Notes: generated by a model not told the origin, from the letters alone. DNA of 64,000 nucleotides from Pseudomonadota bacterium (GCA_018822545.1 JAHJKA010000033.1:28208-92207); one strand, 5' to 3'; positions 24,651-32,919 are shown, numbered from the stretch's first letter. A program made the numbers and translations.

Positions 24651-25880
24651 ATGGGCGCGGAAGAGATTAAAGAAAATATCTATTGGGTGGGTGCAATTGA
24701 CTGGAATATCCGTGATTTTCATGGCTATTCTACCTATAAAGGCACGACGTATAATTCTTATCTTATCAAGGATGAAAAGATTTGCCTCTTTGATACGGTG
24801 AAGTCGGATTTTAAAAATGAGATGCTCTATCATATCCGTCAGCTCATTGATCCTGAGCAGATCGATTATATTGTTGTCAATCATGTTGAGCTCGATCACT
24901 CCGGCTATCTGCCGGAAATGATTGCGCTCTGCAAGCCGGAAAAGGTGTTCTGTTCACCCATGGGCCTGAAAGCCATCGAGAGCCATTTCCACCCGGTGGA
25001 CTGGCCGCTGGAGGTGGTCAAATCGGGGGACTCCATTTCCCTGGGCGCAAAGACCGTGCAGTTTCTGGAAACCAAGATGTTGCACTGGCCCGATTCCATG
25101 TTCTCCTATATCCCCGAGGATAAGCTGCTTATTTCCTCAGATGCCTTTGGTCAGCATCTTGCCTCCACCGAGCGCTATGCCGATGAGCTGCCTGAAGGGG
25201 CGGCCTTGCTTGATGCTGAGAAGTATTACGCCAATATCCTCATGCTCTTTTCGCCCAATGTCCAGAAGCTGCTGGCCAAGGTGGCCGAGATGGGGCTTGA
25301 TATCGACATGATCGCCCCTGATCACGGCGTGATCTGGCGCGATCCTGCCCTCGTTTTGGCGGCCTATGACCGTTGGAGTCAACATATTGCCGACCGCAAG
25401 GCCGTGATCATCTATGATTCCATGTGGCATTCCACCGAGAAGATGGCCAAGAATATCAGCGCTGGGCTGCGCAGTGTCGGGGTGCATGCCCGGGTGCTGA
25501 GCGCCAAGGTTAATCATCGCAGCGATATCATTGTTGAGGTGGCCAGTGCCAAGGCAGTCATTGTCGGTTCGCCAACTTTAAATAACGGCATTATGCCCAC
25601 CATGGCCGATGTGCTTACCTATATGAAGGGTCTGCGGCCCCGCAAAAAGATCGGCGCGGCCTTTGGTTCCTTTGGCTGGTCCGGCGAGTCGGTGAATATC
25701 CTTACCGGCTTTCTTGAAGACATGCATTGTGAGGTCATTGAGCCGGGAGTGAAGGTTAAGAATGTCCCTGATCACGCTGCCCTGCAGGAATGCTTTGATC
25801 TCGGGGTCAGGGTGGGTATGGCAGTGAACGCCTCCATGGAAGCTGAGGGCACTAGTGCTGCCAGGGTTGCTGAGGATTAA
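24651..25880 (+). CDS. fprA: Flavodiiron protein (rubredoxin:oxygen oxidoreductase type)
   Basis: Reduces oxygen to water and/or nitric oxide to nitrous oxide. The metallo-lactamase-like domain has HVELDHSG (His78, Glu80, Asp82, His83), then LHWPDSM, SSDAFGQH and APDHGVIW, completing the diiron site. The flavodoxin domain starts near residue 255 (IIYDSMWHSTEKMAKNI, VGSPTLNNGIMPTM, FGSFGWSGE). 409 residues, no C-terminal rubredoxin or reductase fusion, so it is the class A form and needs an external rubredoxin. ATG at 24651 is preceded by GGAGGTGAGAG. It has its own upstream region of about 140 bases. Confidence 0.96.
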   Translation: MGAEEIKENIYWVGAIDWNIRDFHGYSTYKGTTYNSYLIKDEKICLFDTVKSDFKNEMLYHIRQLIDPEQIDYIVVNHVELDHSGYLPEMIALCKPEKVFCSPMGLKAIESHFHPVDWPLEVVKSGDSISLGAKTVQFLETKMLHWPDSMFSYIPEDKLLISSDAFGQHLASTERYADELPEGAALLDAEKYYANILMLFSPNVQKLLAKVAEMGLDIDMIAPDHGVIWRDPALVLAAYDRWSQHIADRKAVIIYDSMWHSTEKMAKNISAGLRSVGVHARVLSAKVNHRSDIIVEVASAKAVIVGSPTLNNGIMPTMADVLTYMKGLRPRKKIGAAFGSFGWSGESVNILTGFLEDMHCEVIEPGVKVKNVPDHAALQECFDLGVRVGMAVNASMEAEGTSAARVAED

Positions 25881-25917
25881 GGCAACCTGTTTTTCTGAAT
25901 CTTCGCACCAGACAATT

Positions 25918-25952
25918 TTTAAAAAAGACGGATTGTATATCCGTCTTTTTTA
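25918..25952 (+). terminator. Rho-independent terminator after fprA
   Basis: AAAAGACGGAT and ATCCGTCTTTT pair around a short loop, followed by T residues. It also carries A residues on the left, so it may work in both directions. Confidence 0.85.
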
Positions 25953-25980
25953 TTGCCCTTTACTTGTTAGTAATTATTAT
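25953..25980 (+). promoter_or_regulatory. Promoter with the 14-base motif shared with the perR-like gene
   Basis: TTGCCC (25953-25958), 16-base spacer, TATTAT (25975-25980). The -10 lies inside TTAGTAATTATTAT (25967-25980), identical over 14 bases to the motif in front of the perR-like gene. In both cases the motif sits 23-28 bases before the chosen start codon. Confidence 0.5.
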
Positions 25981-26008
25981 TAGTTGATAATATAAAAAGA
26001 GGGTGATG

Positions 26009-26692
26009 ATGAAAGAACGTCAGATTAAAAAGATTCTGCCGGGCGTCTTAGTGCAGGAAGATTTCAACCAGGCCTTGGCTGAGATTCGCTCCTGGCCGCC
26101 CAAATTTACCATCTCGCCGCTGCTTTCCTGTATTTATCAGGTGGATGAGGTGGTCAAGTGGCGGGCCGTACTGGCTCTGGGGGAGGTGGTGAATAACCTG
26201 GCCCAGGAAGATATGGAGCAGGCCCGGGTTGTTATGCGCCGCATCATGTGGAGCCTCAATGAGGAGTCAGGCGGTATCGGCTGGGGCATGCCCGAGGCCA
26301 TGGGCGAGATCATGGCCCGGAACCGGGCCCTGGCCGACGAGTACGGCCATATCCTTATCTCCTATATGCGCGAAGAATGCTATCTTGAGCTCCCCCCCCT
26401 CCAGCGTGGCCTGATGTGGGCCCTGGGCCGGTTGGCCGAGGTCTATCCGGAAAAGCTCCTTGCCTTTGACGCCGATGGTTATATGGAACTCTATCTCGAG
26501 TCTGCCGATCCTGAGGTGCGGGCTCTGGCCAGCCGCAATTTCGGCATCTTGAAGACCAAAGAGGCGGCCCACTGGATCAAACAATTTTACGTGAGCACGA
26601 AGTCAGTGCGGCTCTTTAAGGACGGCGCCTTTGTCGACACCACCGTTGGCGATCTGGCCCGCGAGGCGGTGGCGAGGATTGAGGGCGTTTAG
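26009..26692 (+). CDS. HEAT-repeat-like protein (DVU0298-type family)
   Basis: ATG at 26009 is favoured by AAAGAGGG five bases upstream; ATG 26006 and GTG 26003 are alternatives. About 227 residues, predicted all-alpha with repeated helical pairs (VKWRAVLALGEVVNNL, LMWALGRLAEVYPEKLL, DPEVRALASRNFGILKTKEA), resembling HEAT-like repeats. I associate it with a conserved family of unknown function from sulfate reducers (DVU0298 type), from memory. The shared operator-like motif suggests membership of the perR-like regulon. Confidence 0.65.
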   Translation: MKERQIKKILPGVLVQEDFNQALAEIRSWPPKFTISPLLSCIYQVDEVVKWRAVLALGEVVNNLAQEDMEQARVVMRRIMWSLNEESGGIGWGMPEAMGEIMARNRALADEYGHILISYMREECYLELPPLQRGLMWALGRLAEVYPEKLLAFDADGYMELYLESADPEVRALASRNFGILKTKEAAHWIKQFYVSTKSVRLFKDGAFVDTTVGDLAREAVARIEGV

Positions 26693-26713
26693 AAGAGTTT
26701 GCGTGGATATTTA

Positions 26714-26756
26714 TAAAAGAGCGACATCGGGAGTGAATCCGGTGCCGCTCTTTTAT
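26714..26756. terminator. Bidirectional terminator between converging genes
   Basis: AAAAGAGCG-A-CATCGG pairs with CCGGTG-C-CGCTCTTTT; A residues precede and T residues follow the stem, so it can serve the plus-strand gene ending at 26692 and the minus-strand gene ending at 26766. Confidence 0.85.
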
Positions 26757-26765
26757 TGTCGACAG

Positions 26766-28094
26766 TTAGAAATAGAGATCAAGGCTCAGATAGAGGACGT
26801 ACTCTTCGTCATCTTGGTTGTAGAATTGGTACATAGGGTCGTCGGCCAGATCGTCAAGACGTGTAGGCGTACCAACATAAGAGCCGGCAAGGGAATAGTC
26901 ATACCAGTAATACTGGTAGCTGAGGCGGATAAAGAGATTTTCTATATAGTCGGCTGTGGGCTGGGGCAGAGGGGGGCTGAAGATCAGGTAGCCCTCCATG
27001 ACCGAGCCACGGGTGTTGAGCTTCGCCGATGCGCCGCTTTGGGAGAAGTTGACCCAGTATTTGGAGGCGTAGTTGTACTCTAGACCTATTTTGCTGTGGA
27101 GCTCCTCAATGTCGTAACGTAGACCAGCGTAGACGGAGTACCCGTCCCTCGCCTCGGGCTCATTCCAGGAATCGCTGAGTAGACCCATGCCCATTTCATC
27201 AATGCCGGTGGGATCGGTATGGCTCCAGGCAACATTGATAAAGAAGTTAAGCGATTCCAGCTTGTCCAGGTAGCCCAGGGAGGTGACATAGATATCGCCC
27301 ATGTTCTGGCGATCAAGCATTCCGTTCCAATTCATGCCGTAGTCGGCAGGGTTTAAGCCAAAGTCGATCATGGCCAGTTCATAAGGGTTGGGGAAAGTTG
27401 CATCAGTGCTGAGGTTGTAGATGTTGTCAAAGACAAAGGACTGCAGAGTTACGAGGCGGTTGCCTTTGGCAAAGAGATCCCAGTTGATACCGTAGATGTC
27501 TGTGTCTTCCATAACGCCGCCACCCATCTGGATAACGTCGCTATCATCATCGTCCTCATAGCCGAGATCGAACTGGCTGCCATAGAAGAGGCGCACTGTA
27601 CCGGGTAGGGTGCCTTTATAGCTCAAGGTGAACATGGCCCCATCCAGAGCTATATCCATATAATTAGCGAGGATGCCCTGAGGGGTGTCGAGTCCGCGGC
27701 GCAGATGGTCAGGAGCGCCTTCCATGCTGGGCAGGCGACCAGCCAGCAGGGAGCAGGAGCTGCCGGCGATATCGTTCCAGGATAAGAAGAGGCGATCAAT
27801 CAGGTAATAATCATAACCGGAATCAAATATCTTGAAGAGGCTTCCTCGGCCGGTCAATGTTATGTCCTCAACAGGTTCAAGCTGGAGTTGCAGTCGTAAT
27901 GAGCCCGTCTCAGTATTCTCGCTGTGTGATTTGGTGGTGAAAGTTCCAAGGTGGGCATCGCCGGACAACGAAAATATGGGGGTATTTGTGGTGGTATCTG
28001 AAGTGGAGTCGGTCAGGTCGGCGGCAAGGGCGAAACAGGCCCGGCCAAGGCAGAGGAGTACGGTCGCGCTCAGGGCAAGGGTGAATTTTTTCAT
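26766..28094 (-). CDS. Outer-membrane beta-barrel protein, DUF3373-like
   Basis: ATG at 28094 (MKKFTLALSATVLLCLGRACFALAAD) opens a standard signal peptide; the longer frame from 28163 is not needed. The 442-residue product has alternating aromatic-rich strands (RLFYGSQFDLGYEDDDD, FIRLSYQYYWYDYSL, YLSLDLYF) and ends in Phe, the usual C-terminal signal for barrel assembly. An Asp-rich loop may bind cations. The layout matches the DUF3373 family of putative porins, from memory. It is monocistronic, with bidirectional terminators nearby and a perfect inverted repeat upstream. Confidence 0.7.
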   Translation of the reverse strand: MKKFTLALSATVLLCLGRACFALAADLTDSTSDTTTNTPIFSLSGDAHLGTFTTKSHSENTETGSLRLQLQLEPVEDITLTGRGSLFKIFDSGYDYYLIDRLFLSWNDIAGSSCSLLAGRLPSMEGAPDHLRRGLDTPQGILANYMDIALDGAMFTLSYKGTLPGTVRLFYGSQFDLGYEDDDDSDVIQMGGGVMEDTDIYGINWDLFAKGNRLVTLQSFVFDNIYNLSTDATFPNPYELAMIDFGLNPADYGMNWNGMLDRQNMGDIYVTSLGYLDKLESLNFFINVAWSHTDPTGIDEMGMGLLSDSWNEPEARDGYSVYAGLRYDIEELHSKIGLEYNYASKYWVNFSQSGASAKLNTRGSVMEGYLIFSPPLPQPTADYIENLFIRLSYQYYWYDYSLAGSYVGTPTRLDDLADDPMYQFYNQDDEEYVLYLSLDLYF

Positions 28095-28146
28095 GATGCA
28101 TCCATGTTGAATTTGAAAACAGAAAGGCCAGGCAAAAACGGGCGAT

Positions 28147-28163
28147 GTGGCAAAATGTGCCAC
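28147..28163. promoter_or_regulatory. Perfect inverted repeat upstream of the DUF3373-like gene
   Basis: GTGGCA-AAATG-TGCCAC, six paired bases per arm, about 55 bases before the start codon at 28094. Size and position fit an operator or a regulator half-site pair. The rest of the 28095-28467 gap (about 370 bases) has no gene I can support. Confidence 0.4.
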
Positions 28164-28467
28164 GCGACCCTAGCAAAAAGATGGGCAGGATGCAATGTTT
28201 TTTTATAGTAATTCAGGGGTGATACAGGATGTTGATTCTCGGAGGTGGAAGGGCACGTTGTCAACGTCTATCGCCACAGGGTTTGTTTCTCGTGGCCTGT
28301 GATGAGGATTTAATTTGACAAGGAGTAGCCTTTAATCATAGCGTTGAAAATGAAGGGCGAAAATTTAATTTTTGCTGATGTTAGGTAGCCTGGATGATGG
28401 CCGATTAAAAACCAAGCACAATCAGCTTGTGGTATTTGCAAAGAAAAATCCTCGGAGGACAGTGGCT

Positions 28468-28953
28468 ATGAACATGACGGAAATCAAAGAGAAAGCAAAG
28501 AGTCTGGGTGTACAGGTCGGCAAATTGCGCAAGGATGAGGTTATCAAAGCCATCCAGACCAAGGAGGGTAACTTTCCTTGCTTTGGCACAGCCAAGGATT
28601 ACTGTGTCGAGAAGCTTTGTTGTTGGCGTGATGCTTGCCTGCCCTCCAAAAAAACGACGACGGAGTGGGAGAAGAAGAAAAAGACCTACACCAAGAAAAT
28701 GACGGCTGAGCTGGATGCTCTCAAAAAACAAGTGGCCAGTCTTGAGGCCAAGGCGGCCAAGATTGTGGGCAAGGGCAAAAAAGAGGCCGATGACGATATT
28801 GCCAAGCTGAAAAAAATGATCACTGCAGTCAAGGGCAAGAGCCAGAAGGTCACGGCGGCCAGTGAAGAGGCCTGGGCCATTGCCAAGAAAGGTATTGATG
28901 ATGCCTGGGTCGATCTCAGCAAGGCCTTTAAGAAGGCGGCCAAGAAGTTCTAA
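28468..28953 (+). CDS. SAP-domain-like protein with Cys cluster and Lys-rich coiled coil
   Basis: ATG at 28468 is preceded by CGGAGGA at 28453. Residues 1-35 (MNMTEIKEKAKSLGVQVGKLRKDEVIKAIQ) form a SAP/Rho-N-like helix pair. Next comes a conserved-looking Cys cluster (FPCFGTAKDYCVEKLCCWRDAC, C-x7-C-x4-CC-x4-C), a possible metal site. The remainder is a Lys/Ala-rich coiled coil (about 75-160). 161 residues. SAP-like segments often bind nucleic acid, so a nucleoid- or RNA-associated role is possible; this is inference. Confidence 0.7.
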   Translation: MNMTEIKEKAKSLGVQVGKLRKDEVIKAIQTKEGNFPCFGTAKDYCVEKLCCWRDACLPSKKTTTEWEKKKKTYTKKMTAELDALKKQVASLEAKAAKIVGKGKKEADDDIAKLKKMITAVKGKSQKVTAASEEAWAIAKKGIDDAWVDLSKAFKKAAKKF

Positions 28954-29001
28954 TCAACCTGGTGGTTGTGTGCCGGGTATAGGTGTTGATGCCCTGGGAG
29001 C

Positions 29002-29046
29002 AAAAAAAATCCCCCTGCCTGAATTTTAGGTAGGGGGATTTTTTTC
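29002..29046. terminator. Bidirectional terminator
   Basis: AAATCCCCCTGCCT and AGGTAGGGGGATTT form a strong stem flanked by A residues on the left and T residues on the right. It lies between the converging SAP-type gene and the ferredoxin-like gene. Confidence 0.9.
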
Positions 29047-29069
29047 GTGGAGAGGTGGAAAGGAAAAAA

Positions 29070-29816
29070 CTATTTAAGGATGTCGCCACGGGTGGAGATG
29101 ACGATTTCCTTACTTGGAATATTATTGGTGGCCTGCTTCAAGGCCTCCTTGACAATCCCGCGCATACTGCCGCAGCAAGGAACTTCCATGATGGCGGTGG
29201 TTACCGAGGCAATATTAGCGGTGGCAAAGATCTCGGCAAGCTTATCCACATAGGACTGTTGATCGTCAAATTTCGGGCAGCCCATCATCACCACCTTGCC
29301 GTTTAAGAGATCCTGATGGAAATTGGCGTAGGCAATGGGAACACAGTCAGCGGCAATAAGCAGGTCGGCTCCTTGCAGGAAAGGCGCGGTGGGTGGTACC
29401 AGGCGAATCTGCACAGGCCAGTGGGTGAGGGCGGAAGAGCCGGCCGCAGTCATGGCTTGGGGCTGATTGGCGCTTTGGCAGGGCGTCTTCGGGATAAAGG
29501 ACTGAATATTGCTGCCGGCGCAGCCACAGGCCATTTCCTGGGGGGCAGCGCTCTTAGTCTCTTTTGTCTCATTGGCCTTCAGCAGGGCCTCAACAGCCTT
29601 TTCGTCAAAGTCGTCGCTGACCCGTTCAACAATCGTTAAGGCACCGGTGGGGCATTCTCCCAGGCAGGCGCCCAGGCCGTCGCAATATTTTTCAGCAACC
29701 AGCTTGGCCTTACCGTCCACCAGCACCAGGGCCGCTTCGGCGCAGCCGATAATACATTGGCCACAGCCGTTGCAGAGCTCTTCATCTATTTCAATTATTT
29801 TGCGACGAACCTTCAT
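29070..29816 (-). CDS. Ferredoxin-domain protein of the hcp cluster
   Basis: 248 residues. The N-terminus holds two 4Fe-4S motifs: LCNGCGQCIIGC and YCDGLGACLGECP, the second with an altered spacing. After a linker with ACGCAG comes a C-terminal domain with HWPVQIRLVPP, DLLIAADCVPIAYANFHQDLL and MEVPCCGSMRGIVKEAL, the last Cys pair probably also metal-binding. This architecture is seen next to hcp in other anaerobes and may provide electrons or assembly help to the hybrid-cluster protein (inference). Its start overlaps the stop of the HD gene by four bases, so the two are coupled. Confidence 0.8.
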   Translation of the reverse strand: MKVRRKIIEIDEELCNGCGQCIIGCAEAALVLVDGKAKLVAEKYCDGLGACLGECPTGALTIVERVSDDFDEKAVEALLKANETKETKSAAPQEMACGCAGSNIQSFIPKTPCQSANQPQAMTAAGSSALTHWPVQIRLVPPTAPFLQGADLLIAADCVPIAYANFHQDLLNGKVVMMGCPKFDDQQSYVDKLAEIFATANIASVTTAIMEVPCCGSMRGIVKEALKQATNNIPSKEIVISTRGDILK

Positions 29817-30556
29817 AATGTTACCTCTATGTGAAAAACTTCCCGGGCCAGCTTCTGGCCAGCCTCGGTGAGAAATGATTTATTAATGATGGTGGCTAAT
29901 TTGTCAACACTCCGCCCCCCTGCAGGTTGCTCCTCCTGAAGATTGACGATGAGATCGGCATCATAAAGGACCTTGAAATTTGTTGTTTCTTCAGTGCGTG
30001 GATGATGGTGATGGGCGATAATATCACAAATTTCATTAATCATCTCCTCTTCCACGCCAAGATCAGTCAAAATTTTTCGGGCCACGGGTGGGCCTTCCTG
30101 GTGTTGGTATTTGGCAGAGCTTGACTGATATGTGCGCTCAGCCTCCTTGATGCCGATATCGTGGAGATAGCCGCAGGCCATAATTATTGCCGGATCACCC
30201 TGCTCATACTTATTAATCTGCTCGGCATAATCAGCCACCTTTTTGGCATGGCTGATCCGCCTGTTGTCGGTACCAAAATACTCCTCCATGGCGGTTAATA
30301 CCCTGTCTTTCAAGGACAGCTGACCTTTTTTGAACTGCAGGCCTTCCGGTAAGGAGCCAAGGCATTGCTCGGCATGGGGACAGTATTCAGCGCAACCGAA
30401 ATTGATCTGCGGGTTCAGCATTCGGTAACCGCACTTGGGACAGGGCCGGGTGGAATCATCCTTGAAAAATTCAAGGATAGTTGCGCACTTTGGGCATTTG
30501 GCCTCAAAGATATTATTTCCTGACCAGTAACGGCTATCTTGTCCAGGGCATTTCAT
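29813..30556 (-). CDS. Zinc-ribbon plus HD-domain phosphohydrolase-like protein
   Basis: 247 residues. The N-terminal part has a four-Cys zinc ribbon (CPKC at about 21-24 and CPKC near 39-42) and a second Cys-rich segment (CAEYCPHAEQC). The HD domain follows: SHAKKVADYAEQINKY, CGYLHDIGIKEAERT, CDIIAHHHHP and LYDADLIVNL, so the metal-binding His/Asp residues of an active HD hydrolase appear intact. It lies between hcp and the ferredoxin-like gene and is coupled to the latter. The substrate is unknown; a nucleotide or signalling role is conceivable. Confidence 0.75.
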   Translation of the reverse strand: MKCPGQDSRYWSGNNIFEAKCPKCATILEFFKDDSTRPCPKCGYRMLNPQINFGCAEYCPHAEQCLGSLPEGLQFKKGQLSLKDRVLTAMEEYFGTDNRRISHAKKVADYAEQINKYEQGDPAIIMACGYLHDIGIKEAERTYQSSSAKYQHQEGPPVARKILTDLGVEEEMINEICDIIAHHHHPRTEETTNFKVLYDADLIVNLQEEQPAGGRSVDKLATIINKSFLTEAGQKLAREVFHIEVTL

Positions 30557-30576
30557 GGTTAAAACTCCAGAAGGAA

Positions 30577-30677
30577 GAAGTTGAGAAGTTGAGAAGTAAG
30601 AACAAAGAAGAAAGAGTTAACCGGTACCATGCAGGTTCCGAAATTCTTAGTTCGCAAATTCTCGACTTCTCAACTTC
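30577..30677. repeat. Inverted repeat between hcp and the HD gene
   Basis: Arms 30577-30595 and 30659-30677 match at 18 of 19 positions (core GAAGTTGAGAAGT). The left arm is itself a short direct repeat of TTGAGAAG. On hcp mRNA it would form a long-armed hairpin in front of the HD gene, and could moderate read-through. Confidence 0.75.
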
Positions 30678-30685
30678 TGTTTCTA

Positions 30686-32290
30686 CTATCCCAAAATTGC
30701 CTTCAAATCAGCATCCGGGGTGGTGATGGGCATGATGTTAAAATTTTCCACCAGGACGTTAAGGACGTTGGGGGTAATAAAGGCCGGCAGACTGGGTCCG
30801 AGGCGGATATCCTTGATTCCTAAATGCAGCAGGGTCAAGAGGATGGCCACAGCCTTCTGCTCGTACCAGGAAAGGATCATGGACAGAGGCAGATCGTTTA
30901 CGCCGCATTCAAAGGCACCGGCCAGGGCCACTGCGATCTGGATGGCAGAATAGGCATCGTTACACTGACCGATATCCAGCAGGCGTGGAATGCCGCCGAT
31001 ATCGCCGAGCTGCTTGTCAAAGAAGCGGAACTTGCCGCAGGCCAGGGTGAGCACCATGCAGTCTGCCGGAATCTTGTCCACCAGCTCGCTGTAGTAGTTA
31101 CGACCCGGCTTGGCGCCGTCGCAGCCACCCACCAGGAAGAAGTGGCGGATGTCTTTATTTTTGACGGCCTCAATGACCTGGCCGGCAACACCGAGTACCG
31201 CATTTCTTGCAAAACCAACCATGACGGAGCCCTTGTCGGTATCAGCACTAAAACCAGGCATCGCCAGGGCCTTGTTGATGGCCGGGGTGAAGTTTTTGTC
31301 GCCAAGATGAGCTACACCGGGCCAACCAACCAGACCAGAGGTGAAGATACTGTCCATATACGCCTTAGGATCCTGGATGCAGTTGGTGGTCATGATCACC
31401 GCACCGGGAAAATCGGCAAATTCTTTCTTCTGATTCTGCCAGGCTGTGCCGTAATGACCATGGAAATGGCCATATTTTTTGAGCTCAGGATAGCCGTGGC
31501 AGGGCAGCATCTCACCGTGGGTGTAGATATTGATGCCTTTACCCTCGGTTTGCTTAAGGATCAGTTCCAGGTCTTGCAGATCATGTCCGGATACCAGGAT
31601 GGCCTTGCCTTTTTTTGCACCCAGGGGAACTGATGTTGGCACTGGATGGCCGAATTTGCCGGTGTTGCCAGCATCAAGCAGTTCCATGGCCTTCAGGTTT
31701 GCCTCGCCGCATTCAAGCGCCAGGCTCACCAGCTCGCCGACTTCAAGATCAGTGCGGAGGATGGTGGTCATGGCCTTGTCAATATAGGCATAGACAGCAT
31801 CGTCTTCTTTGCCAAGGATGCGGGCGTGGTCAGCATAGGCCGCTACACCCTTAAGGCCAAAGAGGGTGATATGTTTCAAGGAACGGATATCTTCGTCCTC
31901 ATCGGTCTTAAGGCCTACTTTCTTGCCCTGCTCAACAAGTCCGGCAATATCCTTGGCCGGGGTGAAGGTCGCTGCCGGGGCGGTGAAACTGGCGCCGGAC
32001 TTGACCTTCATCTTCTCACGCAGCTCAACGGCCTTGGTGATCATGTTGGCAAAGCGTTTCGGGTCGAAGTTAACATTGGTCAGGGTGGAGAAAATTGCCT
32101 CGCAGATAAAGAGTGAGGTTGCTGGATCAGTGAAGCCCTTCTTGCGGGCCGCATCGCTGTAAAGGCAAAGGCCCTGGGTTGCATGGATGAGCAGATCCTG
32201 GAGATCGGCAACCTCTTCGTTTTTCCCACAGACGCCCACGGTGGTGCAGGCAACGCCCTTGGCTGTTTGTTCGCATTGTTGACAGAACAT
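30686..32290 (-). CDS. hcp: Hybrid-cluster protein (hydroxylamine reductase)
   Basis: Redox enzyme with a 4Fe-4S or 2Fe-2S cluster plus the hybrid Fe-S-O cluster; it reduces hydroxylamine and nitric oxide and protects against nitrosative stress. The N-terminal ligands are Cys3, Cys6, Cys15 and Cys21 (MFCQQCEQTAKGVACTTVGVCG). Hybrid-cluster region residues appear in THGEMLPCHGYPELKKYGHFHGHYGTAW, MTTNCIQDPK, LACGKFRF and CNDAYSAI. 534 residues is normal. ATG at 32290 is preceded by AAGGAGG. A perfect HcpR-type palindrome lies about 85 bases upstream. Confidence 0.97.
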   Translation of the reverse strand: MFCQQCEQTAKGVACTTVGVCGKNEEVADLQDLLIHATQGLCLYSDAARKKGFTDPATSLFICEAIFSTLTNVNFDPKRFANMITKAVELREKMKVKSGASFTAPAATFTPAKDIAGLVEQGKKVGLKTDEDEDIRSLKHITLFGLKGVAAYADHARILGKEDDAVYAYIDKAMTTILRTDLEVGELVSLALECGEANLKAMELLDAGNTGKFGHPVPTSVPLGAKKGKAILVSGHDLQDLELILKQTEGKGINIYTHGEMLPCHGYPELKKYGHFHGHYGTAWQNQKKEFADFPGAVIMTTNCIQDPKAYMDSIFTSGLVGWPGVAHLGDKNFTPAINKALAMPGFSADTDKGSVMVGFARNAVLGVAGQVIEAVKNKDIRHFFLVGGCDGAKPGRNYYSELVDKIPADCMVLTLACGKFRFFDKQLGDIGGIPRLLDIGQCNDAYSAIQIAVALAGAFECGVNDLPLSMILSWYEQKAVAILLTLLHLGIKDIRLGPSLPAFITPNVLNVLVENFNIMPITTPDADLKAILG

Positions 32291-32372
32291 ATTGAAATCC
32301 TCCTTTGAGATTAAAAAAGCGGGTTTGGTGTCGTTTATGAAAACACAATAGCTTAACTAGCCATTGGTAGGC

Positions 32373-32388
32373 TTTGACCTAGGTCAAT
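32373..32388 (-). promoter_or_regulatory. HcpR-type operator upstream of hcp
   Basis: TTTGACCTAGGTCAAT fits the pattern wTTGACnnnnGTCAAw known for HcpR, a CRP/FNR-family regulator of nitrosative stress genes in sulfate reducers. Every fixed base matches. The regulator gene itself is not in this window. Confidence 0.8.
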
Positions 32389-32448
32389 GGTTTCGTTTTT
32401 TTTAATTTTTTTGACGAGGCGAAAGAAAGCTTAAAGGCGTTGTTCTGT

Positions 32449-32919
32449 TTAATAGGGAATCTTATCCTCAAGCTCTTCCCAGAGCTGAAAGCCATGCAAG
32501 GCCTCAGTGCGCATGATCTGGTGCATGGCTATTTGCCTTGCCGCGGGTTCCTTGGCAAATTCCTGGTAGATGAAATTGTCGGCAAAACCAATACCCGCGG
32601 CATCGTTGCGGTCAGCAGCAAAATAGATGGCCTTAATCCCGGCCCAGTAGAGGGCAGCAAGGCACATCGGGCACGGCTCGCAGTTGACGTAGATCGTGCA
32701 GTCTGCAAGCTGAAAATCGGTGATGGTCTGGCAGGCTGCTCGGATGGCCTGCATCTCGGCATGAGCAGTGGGATCATTATCCAGGGTTACCCGGTTCGAA
32801 CCTGTGCCGATTATTTGATTGTTTTGAACAATGACGGCGCCAAAGGGACCGCCGCCCTCTGCTAGACTTTTTTCAGCCAGCGTGATGGCCTGGGTCATGA
32901 ATTTCAGATGATCCGTCAA
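32449..32919 (-). CDS. Nucleoside/guanine deaminase-like zinc deaminase
   Basis: 156 residues of the cytidine-deaminase fold. Zinc ligands: His53 in TAHAEMQAI with catalytic Glu55, and Cys83/Cys86 in NCEPCPMC. GGGPFGAVIV and the C-terminal helix swap (HQIMRTEALHGFQLWEEL) are closer to bacterial guanine deaminases (GuaD) than to tRNA adenosine deaminase TadA, where the C-terminus differs. It would convert guanine to xanthine for salvage. It stands alone between hcp and plsY. Confidence 0.8.
   Translation of the reverse strand: MTDHLKFMTQAITLAEKSLAEGGGPFGAVIVQNNQIIGTGSNRVTLDNDPTAHAEMQAIRAACQTITDFQLADCTIYVNCEPCPMCLAALYWAGIKAIYFAADRNDAAGIGFADNFIYQEFAKEPAARQIAMHQIMRTEALHGFQLWEELEDKIPY

Noticed and set aside
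30824..31633. 269-residue frame opposite hcp
   Set aside because: hcp is certain; antisense frame lacks ribosome binding site and domain.
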